Part shown: positions 50,206 to 61,769 of the stretch, piece after piece
How the letters are laid out: each line of letters begins with the position of its first letter
Position numbering within the stretch: position 1 is the stretch's first letter
Origin: Kryptolebias marmoratus
Lineage: Eukaryota > Chordata > Actinopteri > Cyprinodontiformes > Rivulidae
Length of the DNA: 64,000 nucleotides
Reading direction: 5' to 3'
Assembly: GCF_001649575.2 (NCBI RefSeq)
Contig: NC_051433.1
Span: forward strand, 30,568,208 to 30,632,207
Program-made: the position numbers and the translations under genes
Notes under the pieces: generated by a model
Database searches by the model: none
What the model saw: the letters and a program-made list of their open reading frames with translations, nothing else
Told to the model about the DNA's origin: nothing

Positions 50206-50944
50206 GTATCAGGTAGTGATGGGACATCTGCAGCCAGGCTTCGAGGCGTGTACCGAGTAAAAAGGGGGCGTGTCCGATGAAGCCCCGCTTCAGAGCTTGT
50301 GTCATATTGAGCAAAATCACGTGATCAACAACAAACGAGGCCTCGCATTACATCTGCCACGTCATTGCTTCATTTTGCATATCGTTTTTCAAAATAAAAG
50401 CGCTATGAACCCTGTTGCTCCGTGGGTTGGTAGCAGTTTTCATCAGCAGTGGTTGAAAAAGAGAAAAACGTCTCATATCTGGGATATACATATTTGTAAT
50501 TTTAAAAACCAGAACTAGATGATTTTAAACAAACTCTGTTTTTCAGGAAGCAAGTTTCAGAGTCTGCCCCAACAATCACTCACTTCCCAACACACTAAAG
50601 TCCAACATATCTTTATTGTCAAATAAGTCCATGACATAAAAGAAAACCCAACAACCACTGATGGTCAAGGATTAGATTGGCTACAAATCATTTTAATAAT
50701 TAAATAGGATTTCATTGATTCTCCTGTTACCAAACATGAGTTTGATGAAAACTTTGTGACAATATTGCATTTACAAATGTTTGAAAGTCTGATCCAACTG
50801 AGTGACAAAGCTGTTCCAGTTTCACCAGCAGGTGTCACTAGTGAGCGATGGATGAAGCATCGAGTGATGAACCTTTTTGCAAAGCAAAGTGTTGGAAAGC
50901 TTAATTGCTTCATGAGGCTTCGTTTGCCCATCACTGGTATCTTA
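50206..50944. mobile_element. hAT-like element nested in a LINE
   Basis: The 723-bp element at 50214-50936 begins TAGTGATGGG and ends CCCATCACTG. Its flanks GTATCAGG and GTATCTTA share five of eight bases, consistent with a decayed 8-bp duplication. LINE sequence continues on the right flank. No transposase remains. Confidence 0.65.
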
Positions 50945-51244
50945 GCTGTTCCTAGAACTGCGCTCTTCTCAGCACAGATCTCTGAGGTTGTATCTAGGAT
51001 CTGTTGAAACCTCATTTTGGGGTCACAGCACCAAGAGCTCCAGTCACTACTGGTACCACCGAGGTCTTGATTCTCCACAACTTCTCTGTTTTCTCTTTCA
51101 GCCTTTGGTACTTTTCCAGCTTCTCGTGCTCCTTCCTGATGTTACAGTCACTTGGAGTTACTACATCAATCCCAGCTGCTTTCTTCTGTGTCCTGTCAAC
51201 CACCATGGTGTCCAGTTTGTTATCAGCTGTTTGTCAGTCTGGAT

Positions 51245-51330
51245 CTGGAAGTCCCACAGTATCTCAGCCCTGCCGTTCTCCACCACCTTAGGTGGAGAAC
51301 GGCAGGGCTGAGATACTGTGGGACTTCCAG
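51245..51330. repeat. Perfect 40-bp-arm palindrome with 6-nt loop
   Basis: The left arm 51245-51284 is the exact reverse complement of 51291-51330; the loop is ACCTTA. It lies inside the LINE endonuclease region, where only one arm corresponds to the original coding sequence. Confidence 0.97.
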
Positions 51331-51786
51331 TCCATACTCAGTACAGATGTTTGTGTACACTGTTCCAGCTGCTTGGTTGTGGCGTTCCATGCATGCTTTG
51401 CCTGCCTGCATCTCACATCCTGCTGTTATGTGCTGGACTGTCTCACGGACATCTTTGCACAGCCTGGATCTTGTCCTGTCTGGTGGTAGGCCTTTATTGA
51501 TCTTGTGCTGAGGGTTTGTTTTTGATTAGTACCTCTGTACTGTCCTTCAACCAAACCCTTTCTCTCCACTGATATCAGCCGCCTCCTCAATCTGCCGGAG
51601 GTACATGCAGGGCAGGGACTTATCTTTTCATGAGGATTCTTCTTTTTTCTTGTTTTCTACATCATGTTTTTGCTGTTTGAGACAGCAAAAACACAACATC
51701 TTCCTGATGTACTCCAGGATTTTAGGTGTTTTATCCTGTATAGTGGCTCTAATGCTCACTTGTCCACTACCTCCCTCCTTTCTCTT

Positions 51787-51855
51787 AAGCCCTATTCACA
51801 CGGGATTAGTTTTACCTAGGGACCACATGCTATTTGTAATAATTATGGAGATTGT
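51787..51855. repeat. MITE-like block shared with 53434-53502
   Basis: About 67 bp, beginning AAGCCCTATTCACACGGG and running to ATTATGGAGATTGT, is nearly identical (two or three differences) to 53434-53502. It is inserted at a TTAA-like site in the LINE. Confidence 0.75.
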
Positions 51856-52346
51856 AGGTAGGTACATTTATTTATATAGCACTTTTCAGCACGAGGCGAC
51901 TCAAAGTGCTTTACAACACAAGAACAAAATTACAGACAGAGTTACAGAACATGACAAGATAACTAAGCTAAAACATGACAATGCTAACAAGGTACAGGAT
52001 AACTAAACTACTAAAACATGATATTACTAAACTAAGGCACGAATAATCTAACTAACAGTGAATATGATAACTAATTGTACAGTAACTAAGCTAAGTGTAC
52101 AAGAAGGCTAAATAATCTAAAACGTGACAATGCTAAAACTAAAACTAACGTTACCGAACTATCTAAAAGTACCCCAGGCCCGCTATACAGCCGAAGTAAA
52201 ACCAGACATATCTAAGCATGAGCTAAGACAGTCAAAAATAGTAGCTGAACTAAACAGATCTAAGCATGACTAAATGTACAGAACTAAACTAAGTGTACAG
52301 GAAGATAAAGCTAAACTAAACAGTACCGAATTTCTAAATGGTACTA
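51856..52346. repeat. Dispersed repeat plus degenerate CTAAACTAAG-type array
   Basis: TTTATATAGCACTTTTCAGC, then CTCAAAGTGCTTTACAAC, is a common teleost repeat end. It is followed by loosely repeated (C)TAAACTAA / ACATGACAATGCTAA units to about 52340. Confidence 0.6.
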
Positions 52347-52599
52347 NGAGAAAAAGAAATGGTTGAAACAAAAAATCAGAGCTTACAGCAGAGGACACAC
52401 AATTATCCAGGGTACCAATGCATAAGCAAGGAAGTATCCTTTGTCCTGTTAGAAGTTTCTTCTGTACAGTTTTTGCTACCAAACTACTTTGTGCAATTTT
52501 ACCAATTCATAAGTATTAAAATGTTTAGTTTTATTAGAAATAATGTACTAAGATTTTTTGGTTTTGTTATAAAAATATTTACCTTTACTTAAAATACAA

Positions 52600-53280
52600 T
52601 TTCACATAGAGATCTCTTTAACTTTCTCAAAACATTGTCTTTGAAAGTTGCTTCAGCATACTTGCTCTATTCTTGGAATCATTTGCTACTTTTAGCTTTT
52701 AGTTACTGTTCTGCTGCTTTTACTGCCAGCTTTCAGGTACAACTCTCTTAAGGTCCTTTAACTTTATGACAATAACTGCTCCTGGGGGAAAAATCATTAT
52801 CCACCTTGCAAACGACCTCTTTATTTATTGAGGCCTGCAAAGGAAATTTATATAGTGTTTTTTCTTTGATCAACTTTAATGCGGACAAACGTAAGAATGA
52901 ACCCTTTGGGGTAAGAACTGTCAGAAAGAATTTGTATGTAAAGGCAGAAATGTGTGCATATTAGTAAACAGTTGTGCATAACTCAAATTTGTAAGCTTTT
53001 GAACAAGGCAAATCACTAAAAACTTGTGCTGTATATTTTCTCTACAAGAATACAGTTTAAAAAGTTACAACTTCATGAATTTACAAATACAAAGTTCAAG
53101 TTTACAGATGTGGTTTATTTTTTATGATTAAGAAATACTATGACTGTTTGTGAATATGAATTTACCACCATGGTCACAGGCTGCTTAATGGAGCACAGAA
53201 TACATAGATTTGTGTTGCGCTGCAAATGCTTCTTTAAACTTTGCACCGAGATCACAAACGTATGTACGTAGATGCCTCAT
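52600..53280. other. Intergenic stretch, nothing recognised
   Basis: AT-rich sequence without a supported gene or repeat border. Confidence 0.45.
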
Positions 53281-53284
53281 TACG

Positions 53285-53433
53285 TGCTGGAGCACATATT
53301 TCATCGCTGCCATATTGGATGGGTCTCTCCTCTCTAAGAGCAAGCAGCTATGACCGGATTTTGATCAGCCTATGGTTGCAATAACTGGTGCAGTATTGAA
53401 AACAGATCACAAGGGATTATCATTCACAAGTAA
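53285..53433 (+). pseudogene. THAP-exon relic (second copy of the 42.3-kb family)
   Basis: Homologous to the minus strand of 42270-42420: GCCATATTGGATGG, then an ATG at 53350, then AYGCNN, WCSIENRS, QGI and HK. The first expected cysteine codon is TGA here. The CxxxxC-N pattern followed by GITFHK in the sister copy is the start of a C2CH THAP finger. Both copies have different damage, so the ancestor was coding. Confidence 0.6.
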
Positions 53434-53650
53434 AGCCCTATTTGCACGGGATTAGTTTTACCTAGGGACCACATGCTATTTGTAATAATTATGGAGATTG
53501 TCTGTGTTATTAATCCTGTGTGAATCGGCCATGTCAGTAATTTGTACCTACTATATTTTGCTGAACTCGGAGGTCCTGTGATAATACAAATCCAATGTGA
53601 ATATGCATCTCTGTGATTTGGACAGAAATGGGCAGGATCTGATACGTAAC
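53434..53650. repeat. MITE-like block, longer copy of 51787-51855
   Basis: Starts AAAGCCCTATTTGCACGGGA and continues past the shared block into TTAATCCTGTGTGAATCGGC, which is partly inverted relative to the start. The right end is not defined. Confidence 0.5.
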
Positions 53651-54627
53651 TAGACGTTTTTTGTTTCCTGGGCACATTTTTATTTGTTTTTGGCCATGGA
53701 GGCTGTATTGGAGAGCATAGAGAACCTTTTGTGTCCCGGGCCAGAAAAACCCCATCGACTCGTAACGGTCGCCATAAAAAAGAGAAGGAGCCAAATCACA
53801 TGCAAACGGTGGCTCCCATCAAGAATAATTTTCTTCTGTTTGTAGCCTCCAAAACTGACATAATCAAAAGCAAAAGCAGAAATAGATATATTTTGTTAAC
53901 AAAACAAATATAATATAAATAAACATTACTTAATGAAAATGCATGAGTAAGGAAACGGCAAAACAAAATGGCAGCATTTTTCTCCTGATAATGCTTAAAT
54001 GGACTGGTTGGGAGGCTCACTACAGAGTACTCTTGTCTTCCGTTTTCACATAATGAATTATATTTAGTTATTTAAGCAATATAACTTTAAGAAATATAAC
54101 TTTTTTATGAGCGCTTATGGACTGATGACACAGCATACAGAATGCACAAAACACTACCAACATGCTGCTTCCACATGTAAATAGTACAGTGATACACGGA
54201 GGTCTTCTCAAGATGGCTGTCAACTGTTTGTTTATGCTGGTGGTGCCATAGTAATGGGACAGCAGCTGTTTGAGTGAACTGAATCACTACAATCAGTTCA
54301 ATAAAATGATTAGATCAAAAGATTTGTTCACCGAATCCTTCAGTTTACACAGTTTATTAGTTAGTTAGTTACTTAAGTTTATTTCTTTTGTGCCATACAA
54401 CATAAAAGGTGCCCAGTCCCCATGAGCTTATAAGACAAACATATTTCAAAGATGCAGACAGAGACCAACATCAACGTCCCTCAAACAGAAAGTGTCCTCT
54501 TTTGAAGATGCCAGGCTTTTAAAACAANNNNNNNNNNNNNNNNNNNNNNNNNNNNNNNNNNNNNNNNNNNNNNNNNNNNNNNNNNNNNNNNNNNNNNNNN
54601 NNNNNNNNNNNNNNNNNNNNNNNNNNN

Positions 54628-54690
54628 AGTGATATGTAAAGTGATATGTTAGGTGATATGTTAAGTGTGTATGTATTGTAACATGTCTAT
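54628..54690. repeat. GTGATATGTTAA-type tandem repeat after a gap
   Basis: Units of about 12 bp (GTGATATGTTAA/GG) follow the assembly gap 54528-54627. Confidence 0.75.
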
Positions 54691-54757
54691 ATACTGCGTT
54701 GTGTCTATGTTCCGCACATATCATTATGTCACTTAACATATACACCTAACATATACA

Positions 54758-54891
54758 TAGCATGCTACATACACGCCTTACATAGACACATAAACATATT
54801 TTTGGCACTAATGGAACCCCATAAGCATGCTACATACACGGCTTACATAGACACATAAACATATTTTTGGCACTAATGGAACCCCATACAG
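54758..54891. repeat. Direct tandem duplication, about 65-bp unit
   Basis: The unit from AGCATGCTACATACACG to TAATGGAACCCCATA occurs twice in tandem with a single clear difference (CGCC versus CGGC), so the duplication is recent. Confidence 0.9.
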
Positions 54892-55079
54892 GTCTGTTCG
54901 GAGTTATCACGGGTATATCTGACTTGACTTGCTGATCAGCAAGTTTCACGAAAATGCGTTCAGTGGTTTACCAGCTATTTTGCTAACAAAGAGGAACAGT
55001 TGCAGGCACAAAAACATTAGTCACCTTCGTCTTTAGGCGGGCGATAAAAACATAACATCTGCCTCTTAAAGAGCGCTAA

Positions 55080-55800
55080 CCCATGATGGTGGTTCGGCGG
55101 TTCTGTGACCGTCAGACCTGCTGGACCCATGTGGACTTGGGGGCAGGGTCTGATCCAGTCAGAAGAGACATGCTGCAGGCGGAGACAGAACCGAGCCCGT
55201 GTTCTGATGGACGGCGCAGACTGCCTGGATCCGTACCGCCGCCCGGCGCGCAGAACCCAGTGGATCGTCAGCACCCTGGCGTACCACTACGGACTGGACC
55301 GGGGCGTGGAGAACGAGATCATCGTGCTGGCCACGGGACTGGACCAGTACCTGCAGGAGATATTTCACCACCTGGACTATCAGGGAGCGGGGACGATTCC
55401 CGTGGAGGACTTTACCGTCCTGTGTGAGGTCCTGGGTCTTGGCACGGACCCAGAGGAGCCGGGGACCAGTGAGCTGACCTTCCGGCGGTTTCACGCCAAG
55501 CTGTGCGGGTTCTTCACTTCCAGGGCGGGCTGTCAGTATGAGAGCGACCGGCTGCTGGTCGGAGGTGAGAGCCGGCACATCGAGACTCAGATCCGCCTCA
55601 GGAGCCCGCTGAGGCGGCGGGAGAAGCTGGTGTCGGCCGGCCCGGAGGAGCGGGACTCCTGGAGCCGGCAGGGCCACGGAGAGGCAGCGGAGGAGCGGAT
55701 CGCCAAGCTGGAGGATGAAAACGCGAGTCTGAGGGAGCTGATCGAGGACATGAGAGCCGCGCTGCAGAGCAGTGATGCCCGCTGCTTGGCTCTGCAGGTG
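55080..55800. promoter_or_regulatory. CpG-rich island over efcc1 exon 1
   Basis: Compared with its AT-rich surroundings this stretch is GC-rich with many CpG dinucleotides and covers the first coding exon of efcc1, as expected for a vertebrate CpG-island promoter. An antisense open frame (55818-55159) is a by-product of the composition. Confidence 0.65.
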
Positions 55801-56658
55801 AGAGCTGAACACCAACACAAATTGAGCACTTCAGAGCTACTTTAGAGCTAACTTTGCCACTAACTATTGGAGTCAACTCTGTCTGTTAACAAAATATATC
55901 TCGAACTACTGCTGAGATTTTATTGACATTTTCAGAAAATAAGCATTGGATGTACATCTACAAGTAATTCACTTTTCAACAAAGCCATCAAAGCCAAATG
56001 ACCAACATCTCAGTTTAATGGATACTGATCAAAAATCTGAGCTTTATTCTTCATTCCCAACACTGCTGCATGTTACACAGCTGGGTCACTTCAAACAGCT
56101 TCAAGGTTCTGTTTGTCTGGGTCTCTNCTGTGGCAGCCATCTTAAGTTTAGAAGTACATGTGCATCCAGTATTAATTTACTGAAAGTTTCATTAAAATCT
56201 ATTTGATGGTTTGTGAGATATTTTGCTAACTGGCAGTGCATGGACAAAACCCCCCCTCTCTCTCCCTCTCCCCCTCTCCCCCCTCTCTCTCAGGTAGGAC
56301 TGTGGAAAAGTCTCTCCAAACAGAAAACAGAAAAAGCTTGTTTCAGCCCACACAGCAGCCTTCGGAGCTTACAGAATGTTCTACATGAGATCGAGCTGCT
56401 GGAGGTTCAGGAAGCCATGCTACGTAACCAGAGACTGGAACAGGACCTGTGGAGCTCCAAAGCGGTCATGGCTGCTCTGGAAGACTGCAACAGGTCTCTG
56501 GCGAGGGAGCAGGCGTGCATGAAGAGGAAGGTGGAGGACGCCAGGCAGGCACTGCTGACTGGGCTGAGCAAAGTGAAGGACCTGGAGGTGAAGGCCAGTC
56601 ATGTCCCAGCACTGCAGAGGCACATTCTCCAGCTGGAATCAGAGCTTGTCTACTACAG
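55207..56658 (+). CDS. efcc1: EF-hand and coiled-coil domain protein 1, first two exons (partial)
   Basis: Exon 1 is 55207-55797 (197 codons, donor CAG|GTGAGA) and exon 2 is 56294-56658 (365 nt, phase 2 at its end, donor AG|GTACAT). Diagnostic stretches are [48 protein letters not shown] (EF-hand-like region, residues about 15-75), [13 protein letters not shown] and [20 protein letters not shown] spanning the exon junction. After that come coiled-coil heptads ([13 protein letters not shown], then [20 protein letters not shown]). All of this matches vertebrate EFCC1/CCDC48 as I remember it. I chose ATG 55207 because homologues start shortly before DPYRRP; an in-frame ATG at 55129 would add 26 residues. 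The remaining exons were not found before 64000, so they lie outside or in unrecognised form. The molecular role is not established. Confidence 0.9.
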
Positions 56659-57785
56659 GTACATACACACCGCTAAGAATGAACACATGAACAGTTTATT
56701 GCTCCATCCCAGTCCACATCACTGTCATAGCAACTTGTCTCATGTGAAATACGGTAAGTTCTTATTGGGAGGGCAAAGAAGCAGGACCAATCACTGAGGA
56801 AGGTACTGACCTGCGACTGCTGGACACTAGTTGGTGACTGATTTCAGCTGTAGTCTCATTGAATTCTGGGTATTTGTAACCAAGTGAATAGCAAGCCGTG
56901 GGGTGTGGCCCCGTTTGGCACAGCCAGTTATCAAACTTGACTATCGAACCTAGGAGAAATGTAAACATCCAATGGGATCAGGACCAGGCACCCTGTTTAC
57001 TGGTTGCAGTACAAGGTTCAAGGTGTCCCCCTCACATAAACGAACAGAACAATGGTACAACAACAAATAATATACCTCAGATAATATTTTTCAGGTGTTG
57101 ACTCACATAGTTCCTACTTTGTTGCTCCACCTTCAAATAATATGTTTTCTAATACGTTTCGCTGTAATTAGTTATTTCACACTTAAAAGAAAAGTTCTGT
57201 GACACCATGGCTGTTCAGGGAGGAGAAGGACTTACAGCCCCACATCGTTTGTTCACAGACTGGTCCCAAAAATACAACATGACAGCTTTCATACAGCAAA
57301 GGAAGAAGGTGGGATGCTGTCTAGTATTATCTGGTTGCTGGACTTGACCAAAACAAGTCTGGCTGTTTACCATGTCATCACAAACTGGGGTTTGTTGTGG
57401 CAGATTTTTGCAATAGAGGAGCCTTTGTGGCTAGAATAAGCCATAATGAATTTTAATTTCTTTCACAGCAGAATAAAATGACACCGTTTACCTCGGGCTT
57501 ATTGCCTGGAATGTTCTGCCACCATGTTTTTTGAAGGCTTTGATGTGGTTTACTGTTCCAGTTTTCCTCTCTGTTATGTTGAAGTTTATTGAGTGGGCTT
57601 CGTGTGTGGCAGGCCAGCTCTGAGCTTTGCTACTGTTGGGAACTATATATTTAGGTAGAAGTAAGAGTGTAATTGCACTTTTAAAGTACAAAGGTTTTGG
57701 TTTAATGTTTATTTCTGTCATTTGTTCCTGCTGCAACTATATAATTAGTGTCTACATGTCTGGTTTTCTTAGTTAACCAATGTCT
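56659..57785 (+). other. efcc1 intron 2, left part
   Basis: I see no further efcc1 exon and no classified repeat in this stretch. Confidence 0.5.
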
Positions 57786-59126
57786 TTAAAACTGAACTGA
57801 AACGTGTTTTAAAACCAACATCAGCTGAAAGAAAATCATAAAATATGCGTATAAAATAAAAAAAAAAAACAATTCTACTATTTTTTTTTTTTTGTACTGA
57901 ACTGAAAAAACACTCAGGTCTTTTTGGCTTTTTTCCTGACCCCCTGATGTGTGACATCCACAGAGCAGCTGAGGTTCACAGTATTCAGCCATTCATCAGT
58001 GAGTGGATGAATACCAGTACAACATGGTTCAGTGTATCGCAATTAAGTGTTCGAACCAGCTAGACAATACCACTGAAGTTTCAATTTTTGGCTTCTCGAA
58101 ACATAAAAACCTTTCTCAGATTTGGATCCATAAACTCAGAAGTGGGAATTACTATCAGAACTTGGGTTCGAACCACTTCAAAGAGAAGCACCGCTCTGAC
58201 CCTCGTTAATGCGGTGGACTGGCTTCACGCCACAAAAACAGGACCTTTTACCAACTATTTTTAATTTTAAAGAAAGTCAAATGTGGAGGAGAACATCACC
58301 ACAGAGAAGGAGACGAGAAACAGGAAGTTTGACTTCAAACATGACGTGAACGCGTGCTGCTTACAGGTCTGAGCTGCTTACAGGCCGACAGCCTGAGATC
58401 AGTTTGTGATTCACAGCAGTTTGTTACTGATGAAAAAATATAAACAGTCCATGTGTGATTAAACAAAGGTCATAGTCTGAAACTGCTGCTGATTAGTTTA
58501 CTCTGGTGTGAGAGGTCATGAACTCTACCCTAATGCACGCTCATGTTTTTAATGGATTAGGGTCGAGTTAGCTTTGAGTTAGCAACATTAGCGCTCCTGC
58601 CGGTATTATTGATTTGCAGTGCCGTGTGCTGATGTCATGAAAATAATCTGGGAGTAATCGGTTCTCATCGTTCCACCTTCCTAATTTGGTTGTTATGCGT
58701 GTTGTTATATCGGCCATGATGGTCCTTGTGATCATCAGAATCAGAATCTGAAGAGTTTTCATCTGATTCCTGAGATCCAGGCATCAGTTCAGGTTCAAAC
58801 TGGTCTGGTTGTAAACCCATTACTCTCGCAAAGTCTTACAGCATTTCTTCATATACTAAGTCTTCTTCTTCCATATCCACTAGTAAATAACAGGACAGTA
58901 GCGGCGTACTTGGCCAGCCGGGGCACTGCACCCATCATGAGCCCAGGACAGCAGCTCCACCCCACAAATCACCCCACGCAGGAAATTATTGACTCAAATG
59001 CTAAAAACAAGTTTTTTAAGTTTTAGGTCAGAAAAATGGGTCCCTTGAAAGTTGTGTGGATGTGTTTCACTAAATAATATTCATGAAAAATCAATATTTT
59101 GAGATGTGATTTCAGTTCAGCTTTAA
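57786..59126 (+). mobile_element. Kolobok-like non-autonomous element, copy B (complete ends)
   Basis: The 1333-bp element at 57790-59122 has TIRs AACTGAACTGAAAC and ATTTCAGTTCAGCT (12 of 14 matching when inverted), flanked by TTAA at 57786-57789 and 59123-59126. At 58024 an ATG opens a THAP-like finger on the + strand (MVQCIAIKCSNQ, then [16 protein letters not shown], then [12 protein letters not shown]). From about 58875 on the minus strand an acidic frame begins (MEEEDLVYEEML, stop, then VMGLQPDQFEPEL and [15 protein letters not shown]). Both point inward, as if an internal deletion removed the bodies of two convergent genes. It lies in efcc1 intron 2. Full homology to copy A (32726-34071) in inverse orientation supports the borders. 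Confidence 0.82.
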
Positions 59127-59129
59127 GTA

Positions 59130-60070
59130 ATTGTAATGTCTACATAATGCATGGGTCAAGCAGACCCAGTTATAGTCCTCTGTACTCCTTGCATGTAGAT
59201 CATTCTAAATAACACATATTGCAGTCACAATATCCTTCTTTTTCTTTCTCTTTCTGTTTCTCTGTTTCTCTGTTTTGGTATTCCAAAGTCTTTTCACTGC
59301 CCTTTTATTGGTGCATAACTGGCAAATAATTCAGCGCCACAAAAGGAAAGGGAACGCTTTGTTGAGGAAGAACTTCAGTGACTGACAGTTCTTATCAATC
59401 CCTGCTCACTTTTTTCACTTTCCCCCTAAATATACAATACCACAAAGGCACTCTTGTCCTATAAATCTTAGCAACCGAGGCCCCATGACCATTCTGGTTG
59501 AAAGCTTCTACATCTTCTTAGTCACATGTTGTCCTAGTCCTCTGTTGGAGAGGAAAGTGTCAGATGTCATGTTTTAACTTTTGAGAAAGATAAAGTAGCC
59601 TCTTGATCTCCATTTGTTTTTGCACCAGTGTTGTGACACTGACATTTCTCAAAATTGACACGTCTCAGTATCATGACACGGATCTCATGAACTGAGTAGT
59701 TCAATAAGAAGGCTGTTGATAATGGTCCCAAATGTAATAGTTTAGTTTTAAAATGCTTCAACAAACACTGCTGGATTTCTGAGACCCAGTTTCTCGACAT
59801 AGATGTGGCTGCAGAGTGCTTAGGTTATAGGATGCTAAAGATTACTATACAGAGGCTGTTTGGAAGCTCTAAAATAGCAGATGGTTGTGAAGAATTAGAT
59901 AAGAATGCTGATCCTTGGATAAAACTGATCTACAACAAAGAACATACAACAGCCATTGAATATAATGGAGGCCCATATAAATAAGATTATTACATGCCAC
60001 AGGATGAAACAGGAATATAATTTAAATGTAAATATGAAGTCATGGAATACAGTCAATGTTTCAGTTTTAC
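59130..60070. other. Intronic/intergenic stretch, nothing recognised
   Basis: No gene or repeat border could be supported. Confidence 0.45.
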
Positions 60071-60071
60071 A

Positions 60072-61030
60072 AACAGTGCCTATAAAAAGTATTTTATATA
60101 TATTTTATACTCACAAATCAATCATAGTCAATATATTCTGGCCTTTACAAATGTGATGGCTTGTTTGTTTCTCTTCTTCTGTGGTGATTGGGTTAGCTCA
60201 TTATAGATCCAGTTGCACCTGAGAGGTGGGCGTGGCAGGCATAAAGGTAGCTCATACACAGTGTTTGGGTTGGCTCTCTCTCTTGTTTCTGGCTCTCCAA
60301 ATGGGTAATGTTTTGGTTACAGCTCATTCAATCTTATCAGCATTCAGGCAGAATGTTATCTTATTATTGACATAACCATCTTTTCCTTTCACAGTGACCA
60401 GTTCTTTTGAATTAAATAAAATTGAGCAAGCTAAGTTTTGTGTGTGGTTGTTGCCAACTATAAGCCACGTTGATAACAACAAAATAAAAAACTCCTTCAT
60501 TGTCAAAATGAAATTATTTTCTACAGAGTAACACCAATTAAATAAAGATATGTAATGTTAAAAAAACTGATTGCATAAATATTTACCCCCTTTAAAATGA
60601 CTAATATAATTTAACTCAGAGAAAAGATTATTGAAAAGTACAACTCAGGAAATTGATACAAAATGATTTCCAAGGCTCTAAACATCCTCAGGAGTTCTGT
60701 TAAATCCATCATCAAGAAATGGAAGAAATATGGGAAACGTGTAAATCTACCAAGAGCAGGCTGTTCTCACAAAATGAGTGACCATGCAAGAAGGCCAATA
60801 GTGAGAGAGACCACTAAGACCCCTTTGAGCTCTCTGAAAGAATTACAAGCCTCAGCAGGAGAGATGAGAAAGATTGTGTATAAAACTGTTGCCCTGGTTT
60901 TTCACCAGTCTAAGCTTTATGGGAGAGTAAGGAAAGAGAAAGCTAGGAGCCCTGAGAGCCCAATCTTGACACAAGGTCTGTGCAGAACACTTTTCTTCCA
61001 GGGGTTTGTGTCAACTTCTGTGTGATTGAT
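60072..61030 (+). mobile_element. Tc1/mariner-like element, 3'-deleted
   Basis: The left terminus ACAGTGCCTATAAAAAGTAT is a typical fish Tc1 end. The frame 60663-61025 encodes the paired-like DNA-binding region: ISKALNILRSSVKSIIKKWK, then VNLPRAGCSHKMSDHARRPI, then PLSSLKELQASAGEM and LYGRVRKEK. The DDE catalytic part is absent. Confidence 0.8.
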
Positions 61031-61471
61031 CATAAATATGAACTAGGGGTGATTAATGCAGACACGCTGTTCTGTGAGCTGCTGAAGAATCACTGTGGCC
61101 GCAGACACGCTGGGAGCTAACATGAGCTTCTGGGATCTACTCTTTGCAGTTTGACCCCTAATCTCTCCTTGGCAGAGGCCGGCATGGTGTGTGTGGGTGC
61201 TGCTGAACAAACATTGGGACTCGACCGTCGTCAAAACAATCGCTGACATCCTGTAACTAGATGTTGTTCTCCTCCTCCATCAACTGAAAACGTTCATCTC
61301 TGTGATTGTCATAGTGTTGTAACAACACAAATCCAACTTATTTCCACACCATGCGATCACTGTGGGTCCCACAGTGGTGTGCTGTGGAGGGGAGGGGCTT
61401 CCTGGAGACGGCAATGGGGTTTCTCTTGGTGAATAAAATGTCCTTGCAGAAAAAAATGTCTTTCTGATTCA

Positions 61472-61740
61472 TTAACTTCTTGCAGAATATAAATCCAGTT
61501 TAAGACTGCAACTCTGCTCCCTGGTCTGGATCCTGGATTGTTGTGGTTTTAGGGAACTAAATATTTTGGCCAGACTCCCTAAAGGAAGAGCTGCTTTATT
61601 CAAAGTGGGATGGATACCATCTCTCTTAAATGTAAAGGTTACAAGACCACCTTTAAGCAGCTTCATGTTCCTCTGAATGCAACCAACATTATTAAAAATC
61701 CCAGGACATCCCAGGATGTGGCCATAAGAGGAAATGCAAC
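61472..61740 (-). mobile_element. Possible LINE ORF1/esterase fragment
   Basis: On the minus strand, FKRDGIHPTLNKAALPLGSL resembles the Asp-x-x-His block of SGNH-esterase domains found in ORF1 of some fish LINEs. Only this short stretch supports the idea. Confidence 0.3.
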
Positions 61741-61769
61741 CCCAAGTTGATGAGCCCGACAGAGCAGAT

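Larger units (their letters stand above)
50160..51785 (-). mobile_element. REL-endonuclease LINE copy, split by a hAT element
   Basis: On the minus strand, 51206-51012 encodes the endonuclease tail: MVVDRTQKKAAGIDVVTPSD, then KLEKYQRLKEKTEKLW, then VVPVVTGALG. The last element matches the PD-(D/E)xK-like 'D-IVVVDK...IDVA-P-D' core known in R2/R4-type LINEs. Segment 51600-51785 is collinear with 330-525. Upstream RT is missing. A hAT element (50214-50936) interrupts the 3' part, and an inverted duplication (51245-51330) has folded the endonuclease region back on itself. Confidence 0.75.

Noticed and set aside
55159..55818. 219-codon antisense frame
   Set aside because: Lies opposite efcc1 exon 1 in GC-rich sequence; it has no homology, and the sense frame is clearly the real one.
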